64,000 nucleotides of DNA from Branchiostoma floridae (GCF_000003815.2 NC_049997.1:4054422-4118421), one strand, 5' to 3'. Numbered from the stretch's first letter, positions 1 to 16,226 are shown. Notes: generated by a model not told the origin, from the letters alone. Made by a program: numbers and translations.

Positions 1-221
1 TGGGAAACCCGGGACGCACTGATTCGTGACTCCGCCCATCGCCTTTGATTTGTATTTAGCTATTTCCACGCGTGCACTTTCCCGCCGGTTCGCCGTTGAA
101 CCATTGGAGCTCTAGGAATTTCGTGGAACAAGCCACACAATGCAAAAATAAAGACCGTTTCAAATGCATTTGCCGATCACAGTACCGTTACCTTATATTC
201 CCATCGATTTTATTTCACTTT

Positions 222-475
222 GCTTCATACTTCGTTCCTTTTCGTTCCTTTTCGCACTTTCGGTACTTTCCTTTTCGTTCCTTTTCGTTCCTATCCAATC
301 TTTTCGTTCCTTTTCGTTCCTTTTCGCACTTTCGGTACTTTCCTTTTCGTTCCTTTTCGCACTTTCGGTACTTTCCTTTTCGTTCCTTTTCGTTCCTTTT
401 CGTTCCTTTTCGCTCCTTTTCGTTCCTTTTCGCTCCTTTTCGTTCCTTTTCGTTCCTTTTCGCACTTTCGGTACA
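222..475. repeat. Decamer satellite (TTTTCGTTCC)n with interspersed longer unit
   Basis: The stretch is built from tandem TTTTCGTTCC units broken at intervals by a variant containing CGCACTTTCGGTAC. It is open in several frames on both strands, giving Lys/Arg/Glu-rich or Phe/Ser/Arg-rich translations. These are a property of the repeat, not evidence of a gene. Confidence 0.9.
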
Positions 476-484
476 CCGCTGTCG

Positions 485-840
485 AGCGTAGCACAAAATT
501 GGAAGGTTACATACACGAAATTGTCTCACAGTGTTTGCCGCTTGTAACACGCAGCGCGAAAGGTTCATGAACCACATGGATGCATTTCTTATTCAAGTAT
601 GTTGTTCAAATCTATGTGTAAAAAATTCAGTCATCAAAATTTGACCACTCTCAGGCAACTAGCGATGGAGCGCCATGAGTTTGAGCGCAAGAAAAAGCGT
701 ACCGTGTTGGGGCACCTCCCGTTAAGTGATGTTAAGGTGTAAATAGTCTCAATGTACCGATGTACTGTTTTTTAATGTAACGTCTTTGTCTTATGGCTCC
801 AGGAAGACTAGCGATACATTGTTTGTATTCACTAATGGAG
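485..840. other. No gene seen
   Basis: I see no exon with plausible splice sites here. The rest of the FTP lectin domain of the neighbouring minus-strand gene would be expected on this side, but I could not find it. Confidence 0.5.
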
Positions 841-846
841 ATCATT

Positions 847-4216
<3,370 letters not shown>

Positions 4217-4383
4217 GATATTCAGTGTAGTTCGGGACAAACCTTCCGAGCTGTTTTTCTGCGATAAAAATAATAAAACTTAAACAGTGAGGCTCAGACA
4301 GTACAAAGACTGTACTTTACCATTCCAAGTTAGCTATAGAAGGAATATGAGGGTCTATATGGGGTGTCCCGACAACGCTTTAC

Positions 4384-5713
4384 TAAACTCGGCACAAAAA
4401 GTTTGGAATATAAACTTTGGCTGATCATATTTCCGCTGTTTCTGCATCAATTTTAATGTGTCATATATCAATAGAAAGCATGTGTAATTTCCTTTCATAT
4501 GTTATCAAACTCCTTATGATTATAAATTCGTGGAACGAGCACCAGGGCTACTCACGTCAGTGGGTCACGAAAAAAAAGTGCCCAAATTTCAATTTTTGTG
4601 TTCAACCTGCTGGTATGGGTGCGGTGTCAAGGATTCAATATATCCTTTTTTCACGTAATATTTGGTATACAGAACATCCAAGTTTGTCTTTAACATTTGG
4701 TAAGAGTATATGTGTCATTTTGGCTGTTCGATGACCGAATCGAGGCGTGGATGCGGCAAGGAGAATGCCACTCTGACTGTCGCACGGATAGAGCGTACAC
4801 AGCGCGTAGCGCTTGGTGTGGTGTATGTATGGCTGTCACAGGCAAAACAAGGTTTAGCATCTTCCCAGACAAGACAGCCTCAATGCTGTGAGATACAGGA
4901 ACACCATTCTCCATGCAGTCGCAATGTTATACCCCGTCAGCGTGTGTGGGGGATCAAATGCAATTCTGCAAGTGTTAGACTACAACGCCCGTCCACACAG
5001 AGCAAGGAACATTGCAGACTGTGTGCGCGGATGGGCGGTGTAATCTTGCAGAATGTCATTCGACCCCATATTGAAGGGGTAAGACATTGCNNNNNNNNNN
5101 NNNNNNNNNNNNNNNNNNNNNNNNNNNNNNNNNNNNNNNNNNNNNNNNNNNNNNNNNNNNNNNNNNNNNNNNNNNNNNNNNNNNNNNNNNTGTATCTCAC
5201 AGCATTGAGTCTGTCTTGTCTGGGAAGATGCTTAAGATGTTTGTCCTGTGGCAGCCATACATACACCACACCAAGCGCTACCCGCTGTTACGCTCTATCC
5301 GTGCGACAGTCAGAGTGGCATTCTCCTTGCCGCATCCACGCCTCGATTCGGTCATCCAACAGCCAAAATGACACATATACTCTTACCAAATGTTAAAGAT
5401 AAACTTGGATGTTCTGTATACCAAAGATTACGTGAAAAAAGGATAAATTGAATCCTTGACACCGCACCCATACCAGCAGTATGATACAGTGTTGAACACA
5501 AAAATTGAAATTTGGGCACTTTTTTTTCGTGACCCACTGACGTAAGTAGCCCTGGTGCTCGTTTCACGAAATTATGATCAAAAGGAGTTTGATACCATAT
5601 GAAAGAAAATCATACACGCTTTCTATTGATATATAATACATTGAAATTAATGCAAAAGCAGCGGAAATATGATCAGTCAAAGTTTATATTCCAAACTTTT
5701 TGTGCCGAGTTTA
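4384..5713. mobile_element. Large inverted-repeat element (arms about 510-520 bp) with Tc1-like transposase debris in the loop
   Basis: The sequence from about 4384 to 4892 is repeated as its reverse complement at about 5191-5713; both outer ends carry CTCGGCACAAAAAGTTTGGA. The roughly 300-bp loop contains the 100-bp assembly gap. In the loop at about 4976-5035 one frame reads DYNARPHRARNIADCVRGW, resembling the DNARPHRA motif of Tc1/mariner DDE transposases. It is followed in another frame by NVIRPHIEGV, resembling a block that normally lies upstream of it, so the coding part looks rearranged and dead. The arms being so long compared with a Tc1 element suggests a composite or foldback derivative. 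Confidence 0.65.
5091..5190. other. Assembly gap (100 N)
   Basis: A run of exactly 100 N between the two arms of the inverted repeat, where assembly through a palindrome is expected to fail. Confidence 0.99.
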
Positions 5714-7899
5714 TATTCAGGAAAGGCCGACAGCGCTTTACGTGCGCTAGTTAGTACGTTTTACGGTAAATTTCCTCACTCCCACTACGAATTGCAAATA
5801 TGAAATATCTTTCCTACGAATTACGGGAAATCAAAAAGGCTTTCCTAAAGATCCTATGACTTACGGTGAAGAGCATACAGACCATCTGAATATGTATCAA
5901 GGTATCATTTTAAAATCAGCTCTAACATCTAGCTTACCTGTGGCTGTAGAGTCCCCTAACCGACAAATGAAAGACAAGTGAAACAGCTCGATAGCACGTT
6001 TCAATCCGAATCTGTGAGTCTAAAACCGTCACTCCTAACGCTAGAGCGGACTGAACGGGATATAATTGATTCAAGGCCACTAGTTTTTCGGCACCTTTCA
6101 GGCTGATTCAGTCTTTATGCAGAAATTAAAGACGACGGAAACTAATTACAAAAAGACTTAATTGAATTTTGACTAAGTAATGAGTGTTCGACCTTGGAGT
6201 GTCCAATGTCGACAACAAAACGGATTGCAGTGTTCAACTCCTCGCCAAGAGACCTATCGAATGGTACCGTAGTTTGCCTATTTCTGACACTTTTGAAAAA
6301 TCGACATTTTTGGTCGCGGTTACAAGGACTTAACTTTAAACGCACATAACTTGCCAACAATGCATGCGTACACATTTAAAATGTATGTTTTTGTTCAAAG
6401 AAAACACCCAATAATAGAAATAAAAGGACGAAAAAACAAAGTGGCGGCGGACTTAGTTGTACATCACTTATATCCTCGCCGCCACTTAACATTATAGAAA
6501 ATGAAATCAGGCAGAACACTCAAACTTTCTGCTACATATAACGTTAGATAAAGTTACTAGTACAGTCATGTACAATCGGCCTTGGGCTTATCCTACAATC
6601 GGGCGTCGGCGCTATTCGGGTAATCAGGTTTGTTTCTACCCGACAAGCGGAAAACGGCGACATATTCAGGTCATCAGGTTTATGAACAGTACAAAGGTCA
6701 CCCAGAAGTGTCGCACAGTGCGCGCATGCTGCTTCTCGTCGATTCTGAAGACACAAATATTTTCATGTAAAGGAAGAGATAAATAAGGTATGTCCGATTT
6801 TAGATAGTTAAGTTTACATCGTACGAAGATCCGAGATTCATTTATAAGTATGTTTTACTCCTCCCTACTTTGACTTGGCTTCAAGACGCACATAGAAACT
6901 TGCGGCATCTCACCTATGGACAGAGTGTCTCACAGGGGAGAGAATGCACCCAGCAGGGGGGACGGCACGCAGTCCTCGGTGCGCGAGCATAATCCACTGT
7001 ATAGGTCGATTTACTCAGTCACGATTGCCGAAATCAGACCAGTTAATGTGTGTTTGTAGCCAAGAGATGCTCGCGAGGCTCGTCTGAATAAATATCAGGC
7101 TTAATAATAAGGATGTTTAAAGTATTAAACTGTGTCTCCGTATTTTTGGCGTGGTTTGGGGCGGTATGGGGGTTTCACGAGGGTAGGATTGCAGCACGAG
7201 GATTATCTACTTCCGGGTCAACGTGGCTTGACAGTGAAGTAGTGATCACACTAATTTGAATTTCGGTACACATTCATATAAGAATTTATACTTTACATCT
7301 ACGCTTAGAAATCAGAGTTGTGCTTATCATTTTTGGGTGAGGACTTTATTGATCACTCCTCGTAGACAAGATTATGAAAAAAAGACGTGGTATCCACGCC
7401 GACTTCGAGCTCAATTGAAAATGCGCTCTCAGAACTTGTAACGCTATTACCGGGAAGCCGGTAAAAATCACTCAAGCTACGCTGCGCAAAGCAAACAATT
7501 TCCATAAGAAGCGCCAAAACAAGAAACTGCGCAACAGTCAGACGAAGTCTCAACAGTTTTTGTAAACTTCTCTCGAAAAAACTGAACAATCTACCACAAT
7601 ACAGATAGCAGGGTACTTTGACTTTTTAGTTTTTAGCAGGGTAGTAGTTGACAATAGTAACATGGGACATCTCAACTACATGTAGTTATTGTTTATCATC
7701 TTTACCCAGGGTTGTCCAACTCAGTGCTATTGCACTGTTTTGCAGTGGAGCCCTGCATTACATAACTTGAAATGAAACATATACATGAATGAACAATAAT
7801 GGTATGAAACTAATGGAAACAATAATAATCATAACGAAATACATGCTATCATAGTCGTCAGTTTCATATACGGTCATTGAGTGGTCAGAGGTCAGAGCC
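5714..7899. other. No gene recognised
   Basis: AT-rich, with short open frames lacking splice signals, codon bias or recognisable motifs. I see no domain and no repeat structure beyond small local duplications. Confidence 0.5.
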
Positions 7900-8285
7900 G
7901 TTTTGCATGTGGTTTTAAAAAGCAAATTTGGACGTGCATATCTTTAAAGATTGTGGCAGACTGTTCCATGCGACAATACCTCTATATGAAAACTTACGCT
8001 TCCCACATTCCAAACGAACAAGTGGTAGTTTCAAGGATAGATTCTGACTGTGTCGGGTGGGATAGTTGTGAGTCAGAAGTCCTTCGATAACTATTGATGT
8101 ATTTAGGAAGTTCATTGTTGACAGCGGCCTTGTACATTGATTGTAGCAGGTGCAAGTTTCTCCTTGATGTTAAGGTTTTCCAGCCCAAGGTAGCTCATCA
8201 ATTGCAAAGCCCCAAATCACATCGCAATAGTCCATTTTAGGTAAAACCATGCAGTTGAACAACATAACAAGAGTGCGTTGTGGTA
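7900..8285 (-). pseudogene. LINE reverse-transcriptase C-terminal fragment, frameshifted
   Basis: Read on the minus strand the pieces give LFNCMVLPKMDYCDVIWG, then LTSRRNLHLLQSMYKA, then KRKFSYRGIVAWNSLPQSLK. These are the ordered C-terminal landmarks of CR1/Jockey-type non-LTR reverse transcriptases. Reading frame changes occur between blocks, so this is a dead fragment. No 5' part, endonuclease or RT core is present. Confidence 0.75.
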
Positions 8286-8359
8286 GAGAAGGAATAAGGC
8301 GCCGTAATTAATTGGATTAACTTTTAGCTTAACTGTTTTTGGGTTACAAAAACAGCCTG

Positions 8360-8461
8360 GGTACCATCCTATTTCTACCTGGGCTCCTCCTTACACTCGC
8401 GTACGTAAAAAAAAATTAGGGAAGCGAGTGTAAGGAGCCCAGGTAGAAATAGGATGGTACC
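8360..8461. mobile_element. Foldback element (about 40-bp perfect-looking arms)
   Basis: GGTACCATCCTATTTCTACC and the adjoining TGGGCTCC...TTACACTCGC are repeated as their reverse complement after a loop of about 25 bp. It should form a stable hairpin. No coding content. Confidence 0.8.
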
Positions 8462-8571
8462 AAGGCTAACAAAATACAGGATCGAGCTATTTTTATAACG
8501 ATTTGTTTTGGTACGAGGAATATCAAGTTGATTTGCTCCCTTCCAGCAAGGAGGTTAAAAAATCACTTTTT

Positions 8572-8967
8572 TTAACCTCCTTGCTTCCAGCATCTTGTAT
8601 GAATTTGAGAACGGGTAAGAGGCAACCGATGCCGGAAAGTTGGGGAGTTGAGTAGCGACTTTGCAAACTTAACGCTAAGAGTTTCTCTTCTTTTCTCAGG
8701 GGACGGTAAACCTAACTGAGCAAGGGCGCTGTTGTAGCATTCATGCTGCAGACCGAGAATTATTCGAAGTGTTCGCTTCTGTATGCGTTCAATCTTCATC
8801 ACCTGTTGCGGTGTAATATTTGAGTTCCAAACTTGAGCTGCATATTCAAGGGTCGGGCGAATATAACCTAGGTAAAAACCAAAGAGGTCTTGAGCGGGGA
8901 GTCCGGAGCTTTTGGGTTTCTTCAACCAGAAGAGTCTTGAGCAGGCGCCTTTTACCTTCGCCAAGAA
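8572..8967 (-). pseudogene. LINE reverse-transcriptase C-terminal fragment
   Basis: An open minus-strand frame of about 130 codons reads LFWLKKPKSSGLPAQDLFGF, then YIRPTLEYAAQVWNS, IERIQKRTLRIILG and a region ending NSPTFRHRLP. This is the canonical C-terminal segment of CR1/Jockey-like reverse transcriptases. It ends near a small palindrome (about 8545-8584, AGGAGGTTAAAAAATCAC and its complement). It is a fragment, distinct from the LINE piece at 7900-8285. Confidence 0.85.
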
Positions 8968-9229
8968 GGTTATATTTTGGTTAGAAAATTTTCGGGTGTC
9001 CCAATATGTAGTGGATGGAATGTCACGATATTTGGTATTTGAGTTGCGTTAACGTTTACCAAGGTTTTGTACGAAAATGGCACTTTCTGTCGTGAGTGCA
9101 GCGGGGTGAGTGTGTGTGTGTATTTGCGTACAAGATAACTTTTGACGCTGTGGATCATTTTGCATTATATTTAGTAATTATTTAGGGGTTGGGAAAACGA
9201 TGGTCCAATAAAACTTTATATTAGCCGAA

Positions 9230-10985
9230 ACGGTGACCGTACGGAGAATGGATTCGTCTTGTACAACTTTTAAAAAAGGACATCCAAACAGGGATGTTGA
9301 CCGCGCATTTTGAAGTGTTTGTATGCAGGCCTGGTAGAGTTTAGCGTACACGGTGGAGCACGGAGAATGGATTCGTGTTGTTTTCTGAACTAAATAACGC
9401 TGTAGAAAATTGATAGGTCTTGTTTTCAGATTATAACATATATAGGATTCTTGTGTAGCATGTCATCAAGTACGGGCGTCTTCTACAACTTTTAAAAATG
9501 TCATCCAAACAGGAATGTTGACCACGCATTTTGAAGTGTTTGTATGCAGGCCTGGTAGACTGTACGTATAGCCGTAACCGTGACCGCACGGAGAATGGAT
9601 TCGTGTTGTTTTCTGAACTAAATAATGCTGCAGAAAATTGACAAGTCTTGTTTTCAGATTATAATATATGTAGGATTCTTGTGTAGCATTATTACCTACG
9701 GGCGTCTTGTACAACTTTTAAAAAGGACATCCAAACAGGGATATTGACCGCGCATTTTAAAGTGCTTGTATGCAGGTCCGTAAGACTTTATATTAGCCGA
9801 AACGGTGGCTCACGTAAAATGGATTCGTGTTGTTTTTTAAACTAAATAACGCCGTAGAAAAAGGACAGGTCTTGTTTTAAGATTATTAGATATGTAGGAT
9901 TCTTGTGTAGCATTATTACCTACGGGCGTCTTGTACAACTTTTAAAAAAGGACATCCAAACAGGGATGTTGACCGCGCATTTTGAAGTGTTTGTATGCAG
10001 GCCTGGTAGACTTTAGCGTACACGGTGGAGCACGGAGAATGGATTCGTGTTGTTTTCTGAACTAAATAACGCTGTAGAAAATTGATAGGTCTTGTTTTCA
10101 GATTATAATATATATAGGATTCTTGTATAGCATTATTACCTACGGTCGTCTTGTACAACTTTTAAAAAGAATATCCAACGAGGATGTTGACCACGCATTT
10201 GGAAAACTTAAGCTTAAACGGTGGCCGCACGGAGAATGGATTCGTGTTGCTTTCTGTAGTAAATAACGCTGTAGAAAATTGACAAGTCTTGTTTTCAGAT
10301 TTTAAGATATATAGGATTCTTGTGTAGCATTATTACCTGCAGGCGTCTTGTACAACTTTTAAAAAGGACATCCAAACGAGGATGTTGACCGCGCATTTTG
10401 AAGTGTTTATATGCAGGCCTGGTAGACTTTATATTAGCCGAAACGGTGGCGCACGGAGAATGGATTCGTGTTGTTTTCTGAACTAAATAACGATGTAGAA
10501 AATTGACAAGTCTTGTTTTTAAATCACAAGATATATAGGATTCTTGTGTAGCATTGTCACCCACGGGCGGCCTGTACAACTTTTAAAAAGGACATCCAAA
10601 CAGGGATACTGACCTCGCATTTTGAAGTGTTTATATGCATGCCTGGTAGACTTTATTATATTAGCCGAAACGGTGACTGCACAGAGAATGGATTCGTGTT
10701 GTTTTCTGAACTAAATAACGCCGTAGAAAAAGGACAGGTCTTGTTTTAAGATTATTAGATATGTAGGATTCTTGTGTAGCATTATTACCTACGGTCGTCT
10801 TGTACAACTTTTAAAATGGACTCCCAAACAGGGATATTGACCGCGCATTCTAAAGTGTTTGTATGCAGGTCCGGAAGACTTTAGATTAGCCGAAACGGTT
10901 GCGCACGGAGAATGGATTCGTGTTGTTTTCTGAACTAAATAGCGCTGTAGAAAATTAACAAGTTTTGTTTTAAGATTATAAGATG
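9230..10985. repeat. Tandem satellite, about 224-bp unit, roughly 8 copies
   Basis: The landmark GAATGGATTCGTGTTG recurs near 9369, 9597, 9821, 10041, 10238, 10462, 10690 and 10913, giving spacings of 197-228 bp; a partial copy precedes at 9250. Each unit also carries GATTCTTGTGTAGCATTATT and GTCTTGTACAACTTTTAAAA. Copies differ by substitutions and short indels. Minus-strand open frames of 66-94 codons through it are not supported as genes. Confidence 0.92.
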
Positions 10986-11362
10986 CCACGAAAATGTGAT
11001 ATAATGTGACTTCCTTTAGAAAAATGTGAAACGCAAAATGTGATTTATTTTCAAAATGTGAATCGTCAAATGTTATTCTATGTGAAATAATGTGCCCCTA
11101 CGAAAAATGTGAATCGATTATGTGAAATCGCACAACCCAAAAACGTGACCCAAAAAATGTGAATGTAAAATGTGTTAAAATGTGAAGGGATGTGAAACGA
11201 TTTTACTCTGCAAACTAGACGGAGGCGAATGTGAAATTATGTGAAGTTGAAATCACATATTTTCACATAACAGATCAAAATGTTATTTTATGTGAAAGTG
11301 TTTCACATAATTTCACATTAGCCGGTGTCGACGTCCTAGCTAAGAATGTGATTTTATGTGAA
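10985..11362. repeat. Dense array of the word ATGTGA(A)
   Basis: Within about 380 bp the hexamer ATGTGA or its complement TCACAT recurs more than 20 times with irregular spacing, separated by A-rich filler. Orientation is mostly forward, then mixed near 11245-11320, where TTTCACATAATTTCACATT appears. It begins directly where the 224-bp satellite stops. Confidence 0.8.
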
Positions 11363-11675
11363 AAAAAATGACAACATATTACAACAGATAAGTTTCCACG
11401 TGTTTCCAAAATATGCATTTAGCATGCAAACACTTCTCAAATATCTTAAGTATGTGCTGCATGTACATGCTTGTCTTGTCATAAACCACGGACTTCGTAC
11501 GCGGTCAAGACAAAAGCTGTCTTTTTAATTCCACGTCGCTCTTGTATGGGTTAGATATTTGTGGACTGTTCTCCGAAATATGCGTTGTAATTATATAACA
11601 GTCGAATACCAGTGTTCAATTTTCACCAGGCGCAAAAGTGCATGGCAATATAGTTTGTTTCAGTACCCGTATTTT

Positions 11676-11952
11676 TATGCGAAAAAATGCTCTTTTTGCC
11701 TCAGAGGAGCAAATTGAGTTTTTTTGACCAAAAAGTTGCATATTTGATGTCCAAAAATTATTCCGCACCCAATAAAGTTAGTTTGAAGAAAATCTGACAT
11801 CGTTTCGCCACATCATTTTTTAATGCAAAAAAATGCTCTTTTTGCCTCAGAGAAACAAACTGAGTTTTTTTTACCAAAAAGTTGCATAGATCTATTTCAT
11901 GTCCAAAAATTATTCTGCTCTCAATAAAGTTGATTTGAAGAAAATCGGACAT
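11676..11952. repeat. Two-copy tandem duplication, about 145 bp
   Basis: AAAAAATGCTCTTTTTGCCT followed by CCAAAAAGTTGCATA, ATGTCCAAAAATTATTC and TTGAAGAAAATC occurs twice in the same orientation with a few differences. Confidence 0.85.
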
Positions 11953-11959
11953 CTAAGTT

Positions 11960-14880
11960 GACTAAATGGAACAAGGACATTATATTGGGTGGTGACAGAG
12001 TATCTCCGTTAACTGATCATTTAATCGACGAATACTGGTAAATGGGCCGGTGTGCAGTGTTCTGTTGCAGTGAACCGGAAGTTGTTCTGGTAAAGGGCAG
12101 TTATCGGTCGCCAGAAAACCCCATACAGACCGCGAAACAAAACAAAAATTGTTCCTTTGTGTGAATTCGATGGGACAAATCACGCCTTGAAATACTTTGT
12201 GTCCTCAAATGACATCGCAGAGATTCTTGGACATGTCAGAATTATGACTACACATTCAATGGTCTTCTGAGATGTATCGTGACGGTACAAATTATTACTA
12301 AATTCTTCAGTGACCTGAAGCTTTCGGCGCGCTTTCTAGCTCCTCCCACTACGGACTACAGCTGTTGTTCGCTGTCGGTCAATTTCCTTTGATAACTTTA
12401 CCTTCAATTTCTGAAAAGCTGATCTAAAAGCTCCCTGACCATCCAAATACACGCCTATGTAATATACTGTGACTATGAGGCTTCTTTAGGTACTAATTTC
12501 AACATAAATCCAGGCTAAAGCGGGAGCTCGGTACAGCCGCGTCAGGGAGCGCTTCCAGTATCTCCCAGCATGCAACGGGGTGCCTTGTGGGTAGCCTGAC
12601 TTCCTTCTTCCAAATATGGCAGGGTGCTTTCTCTCCCCTGTGCAAAAATCCCTATGGACAATGGCGGCCATCTTGAATTCAGTCAAACCTCACGAGATCA
12701 CGCGAGATCTCGCGATTTTAGCCCCGAGATTCAGTCAAACCTCACGAGATCACGCGATTTTAACCCCGAGATTCAAGCAGATGCATGGTAGCAAGCATTA
12801 CATACGCACCTGAATAAAGTTTTGTTTAGAATAGGGTAGTCTTTTTGTGTAAAAATACATTTGAAAATGGTTTGCTTGTTAATTTGACATTTTTTGTCTA
12901 CTAATTTCCAAATAAAGGTGCAAATGTTAAGACCACTGACTGAGAACTGACTGTATTATATATAGTTAAGTAGAAAGTGCAACAATAATTGAGACATTAA
13001 ATATTTTGTCAAATATATTTATTATGACATGAATAAAAACACTGTACAGACGTTTCATTTAAGAAGTATGACTTTAGATACTTTAGTATAAGTTATTGAA
13101 CCTATTGTCTACTTCATGGTGGTCCTATCCATGTGATCATAATAAAAGTCACTATAGAATAGTCTTTGTACACCAACAGTTACACAATAAAAACAATAAA
13201 ACAAATTGATAATCGTGAAAACGTATCTAACAATCAGTAATGAATTGTTTCGGGTTGCTAATTTGGTGGCCATTGAAATAATATTGTAATAAAATGTATA
13301 CAATAACATTTTATGGTGTATTTCCCTCATCAAAGGGGAAAAGGCTACAAGCATCAGAGCTAGACTATATGTTCTTAAGTTATCTTATAAATGCTGCACA
13401 AATGTGGCGTATAAATTATGGTATATCATTTAATAACATATTTTGAAAGTTGTTGAACTTTGTTCAGTTAAGCCACATAGNNNNNNNNNNNNNNNNNNNN
13501 NNNNNNNNNNNNNNNNNNNNNNNNNNNNNNNNNNNNNNNNNNNNNNNNNNNNNNNNNNNNNNNNNNNNNNNNNNNNNNNNNNNNNNNNNNNNNNNNNNNN
13601 NNNNNNNNNNNNNNNNNNNNNNNNNNNNNNNNNNNNAGAATGATTAATCTACCGCTCAAAACAGTATTCTAAAAATACATGGCAACTTCTAACGTTACAA
13701 TTCAAGGAAGCTATTACATACTATACACATACTATGTAGAATGGGATGAGGCTATATAGTCTTCAGTCTTTCATGGAAATCAGCAGAATAACTAACACAG
13801 AACCGTGAGGGAACTGAACATTTGTCGAGATGAATACATAATGAATTAAAAATATATGTGTATATATATATATATATTATTGATATTATTAATGATCAAA
13901 CAAGATGCAAAACTCTTCAGTTTTTCCCTTTGTTTAAAATCACCTATATACACATTCTTTTATTTAGAGCATATCTATCAGCCCTGTCAGTCTCCTTTCC
14001 TCTATATACTACTTACTTGTTACTTGATAAGGTCTATATACATTTATTTATCACTTGCGGCTTTCCTGGCTAAGAAAGTTTTCATGTCTTCAGAGCATGC
14101 CAATCATAATGCTATGCAGGTATATAAGCTATACTAAGACAATGATCATTTCTGCTATTTAAGCTTCTGCGTCTAGAAATAAGCCTTACTTCGAAAACTT
14201 TAGGCCATGCAATAACATGCCAGGCCCCCTGGGACAGAGAGTTCAGGCGCACTTTTCATGCCAAAAATCCATGCATATTGCTCGCGACTAAAAATTTACG
14301 GCCGCGTCTAGAAAAAGTTCCTATGTAATAACACGCCATGACGTGTCTGGAACCCACACAAAAATCCGCTAGTTCCAGAAAAAATTATGCAGTTAATTAC
14401 AGACTAATTACTCCAAGACATCCTTGAGATCATTAGTCATCACCTCATGGCCTTGTAAAATTTTCAAAAATTCATATCTCACCCGAAATTCGTCCTAGAA
14501 ACCTCCGGTTTTTTGCATTCGGTAGGACGTCTTCTCCATTATTGAAAACACAGCCAGTGCGCATGTCTAAAGCCCGCTCTCTTTCCCAGATCAGTCTGCA
14601 AGCTAGGCAAGGCATTAGTTCTACCGACCCTGGGGTCGAGATTTTCCCAGGTCACGTGGTACGATAATGAGCTTAGCTTTGCTCAGATCATCATCATCAT
14701 ATCCAAGATGGCGGCACCGGTTGTTCTATAGCAGGTTTCTATGTGAGACGTGATGTTAGATATGGGGAGGGGGGTGGGTTATAATAGAATATTCCACTTT
14801 TGGATCTTTGCCTCGCAAACATACAAGTATCAGAACAATTGGGATGGCTAATAGAGGAGGATAGGTTTTTCTATGATTTA
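11960..14880. other. No gene recognised
   Basis: AT-rich non-coding DNA. The only structure noted is a short direct duplication of TCAAACCTCACGAGATCACG near 12683-12775 and a (TA)n run near 13858-13880. An assembly gap lies at 13481-13636. Confidence 0.5.
13481..13636. other. Assembly gap (156 N)
   Basis: A run of N inside AT-rich DNA. Confidence 0.99.
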
Positions 14881-14888
14881 AAGATAAC

Positions 14889-16226
14889 GCAAAACTACCG
14901 AAGTCACGGGTTCCTCTCTCAGCACTCGGTGTCTAGTGCGGAAGGGGCCTTCCGCACTAGAAGTCTAGTGCCGACGTTACGTCCGCACTAGGTGTCCAGT
15001 GGTGAGTCGACTTCAGCACTGAAAACCCCCGATTCACCACTAGAAACCGAGTGCTGAGACTACCTTCCGCACTAGAAAACGAGTGACGACAAATATTCCG
15101 CACTAGAAAACGAGTGACGACAAATATTCCGCACAGGAAAACCAGTGACGACAAATATTCCGCACTTGAAACCGTGAGTGCTGACAGCCTGCCTCCGTTA
15201 CGTTATTTACAGTTCCGGGCAGTTAAAGGTACACATATACAAAATTAATGTAATACATAAAAGAAGTGTAACAAAACGTTCACCTTGAGCCTGAGAAAGC
15301 TGCGTATGGGAGGAAATATCCGTGTCGGGTTTTCAAAGAACAGTACATATCAATTATCTTTCTTATTTAGACATTTTTTTTCGTGACCAAAGTGTCTAAA
15401 CTGTCTGTAGCCGCCACGCATCAACAAATGATGCATGCGAACGATTGATTGAAAGTAGTCTGCAACTCAAACACGACAAAAGGAGCTGTAATTTATTGGC
15501 AATTTGTCTTCGTGAAATTTAGAAAAAGGGAACGAAGCTGACACACTGTTGACATGAAGTCATCATATACATAACACCATATACATGTAGGATGTAGCGT
15601 ATGATACACACATGCTGTTTCGAGGTCCAACAGAGACAAGACTAGGGCAAAATTGATTTAAAATACTGAGTAAGTGACCGTCCGAAGGTGAGTAGGCGCT
15701 GCTGCATGTCAACTATGTTTTTGAGTAACAATTTGGACGCGAGCACTGGAAACCCAGTGCTGACGGTCTTAAAATGATAGTAGCACTCGGCTTCTAGTGC
15801 CGAAGTGGTCTTAGCACTCGGCCTCTAGTGCCGAAAAGTCACCGAGCACTAGAAATCCCAGTGCGGAACCCGTGACTTAGGTAGATCGGCACTCGGTTAT
15901 CCAGTGCTCAAAGACCTCCGCACTGGGTAACCAGTGCTGAACGACCTTTGAACCACCCTTCCGCACTAGAAACCGAGTGCTGAGCGGAGATCAGCACTAG
16001 AAACCGAGTGCTGGGCGGAGTTCGGCACTGGAAAACGAGTGCCGAGGCAAGGTGTAGCTCTGGAATTCCAGTGCTGACGGGTCTTCAGCACTCGAACAAA
16101 GCCGTTCCGCACTGGAATTCCTGTGCGGAAGTTTCTTCCGCACTGGGCCCCGAGTGCCGACGCCAGTTTCTCCACGAATTCCGCACTGGGCGCCCAGTGC
16201 GGAACCCGTGACTTCGGTATACTTGC
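14889..16226. mobile_element. TIR element with 9-bp TSD and GCACT-hairpin subterminal arrays
   Basis: The left end GCAAAACTACCGAAGTCACG, continuing GGTTCC, is matched by a right end whose reverse complement is GCAAGTATACCGAAGTCACG, also continuing GGTTCC. Both ends are flanked by the exact 9-bp duplication AAAGATAAC (14880-14888 and 16227-16235). The subterminal thirds (about 14925-15180 and 15725-16200) are arrays of short palindromic words of the form GCACT-N(8-10)-AGTGC in many variants. The middle (15180-15725) is unique AT-rich DNA with no transposase. A 9-bp duplication is typical of Mutator-like, Merlin or Rehavkus elements; the class is inferred only from this. Confidence 0.82.

Noticed and set aside
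72-577. Overlapping open frames of 67-139 codons on both strands
   Set aside because: They all run through the TTTTCGTTCC satellite; composition explains their length.
4710-5396. 228-codon plus-strand open frame
   Set aside because: It passes through 100 N and both arms of an inverted repeat; not a real gene model.
9466-10989. Series of similar 66-94 codon minus-strand frames
   Set aside because: They are the same frame read in successive units of the 224-bp satellite, without start context, splice sites or known domain.
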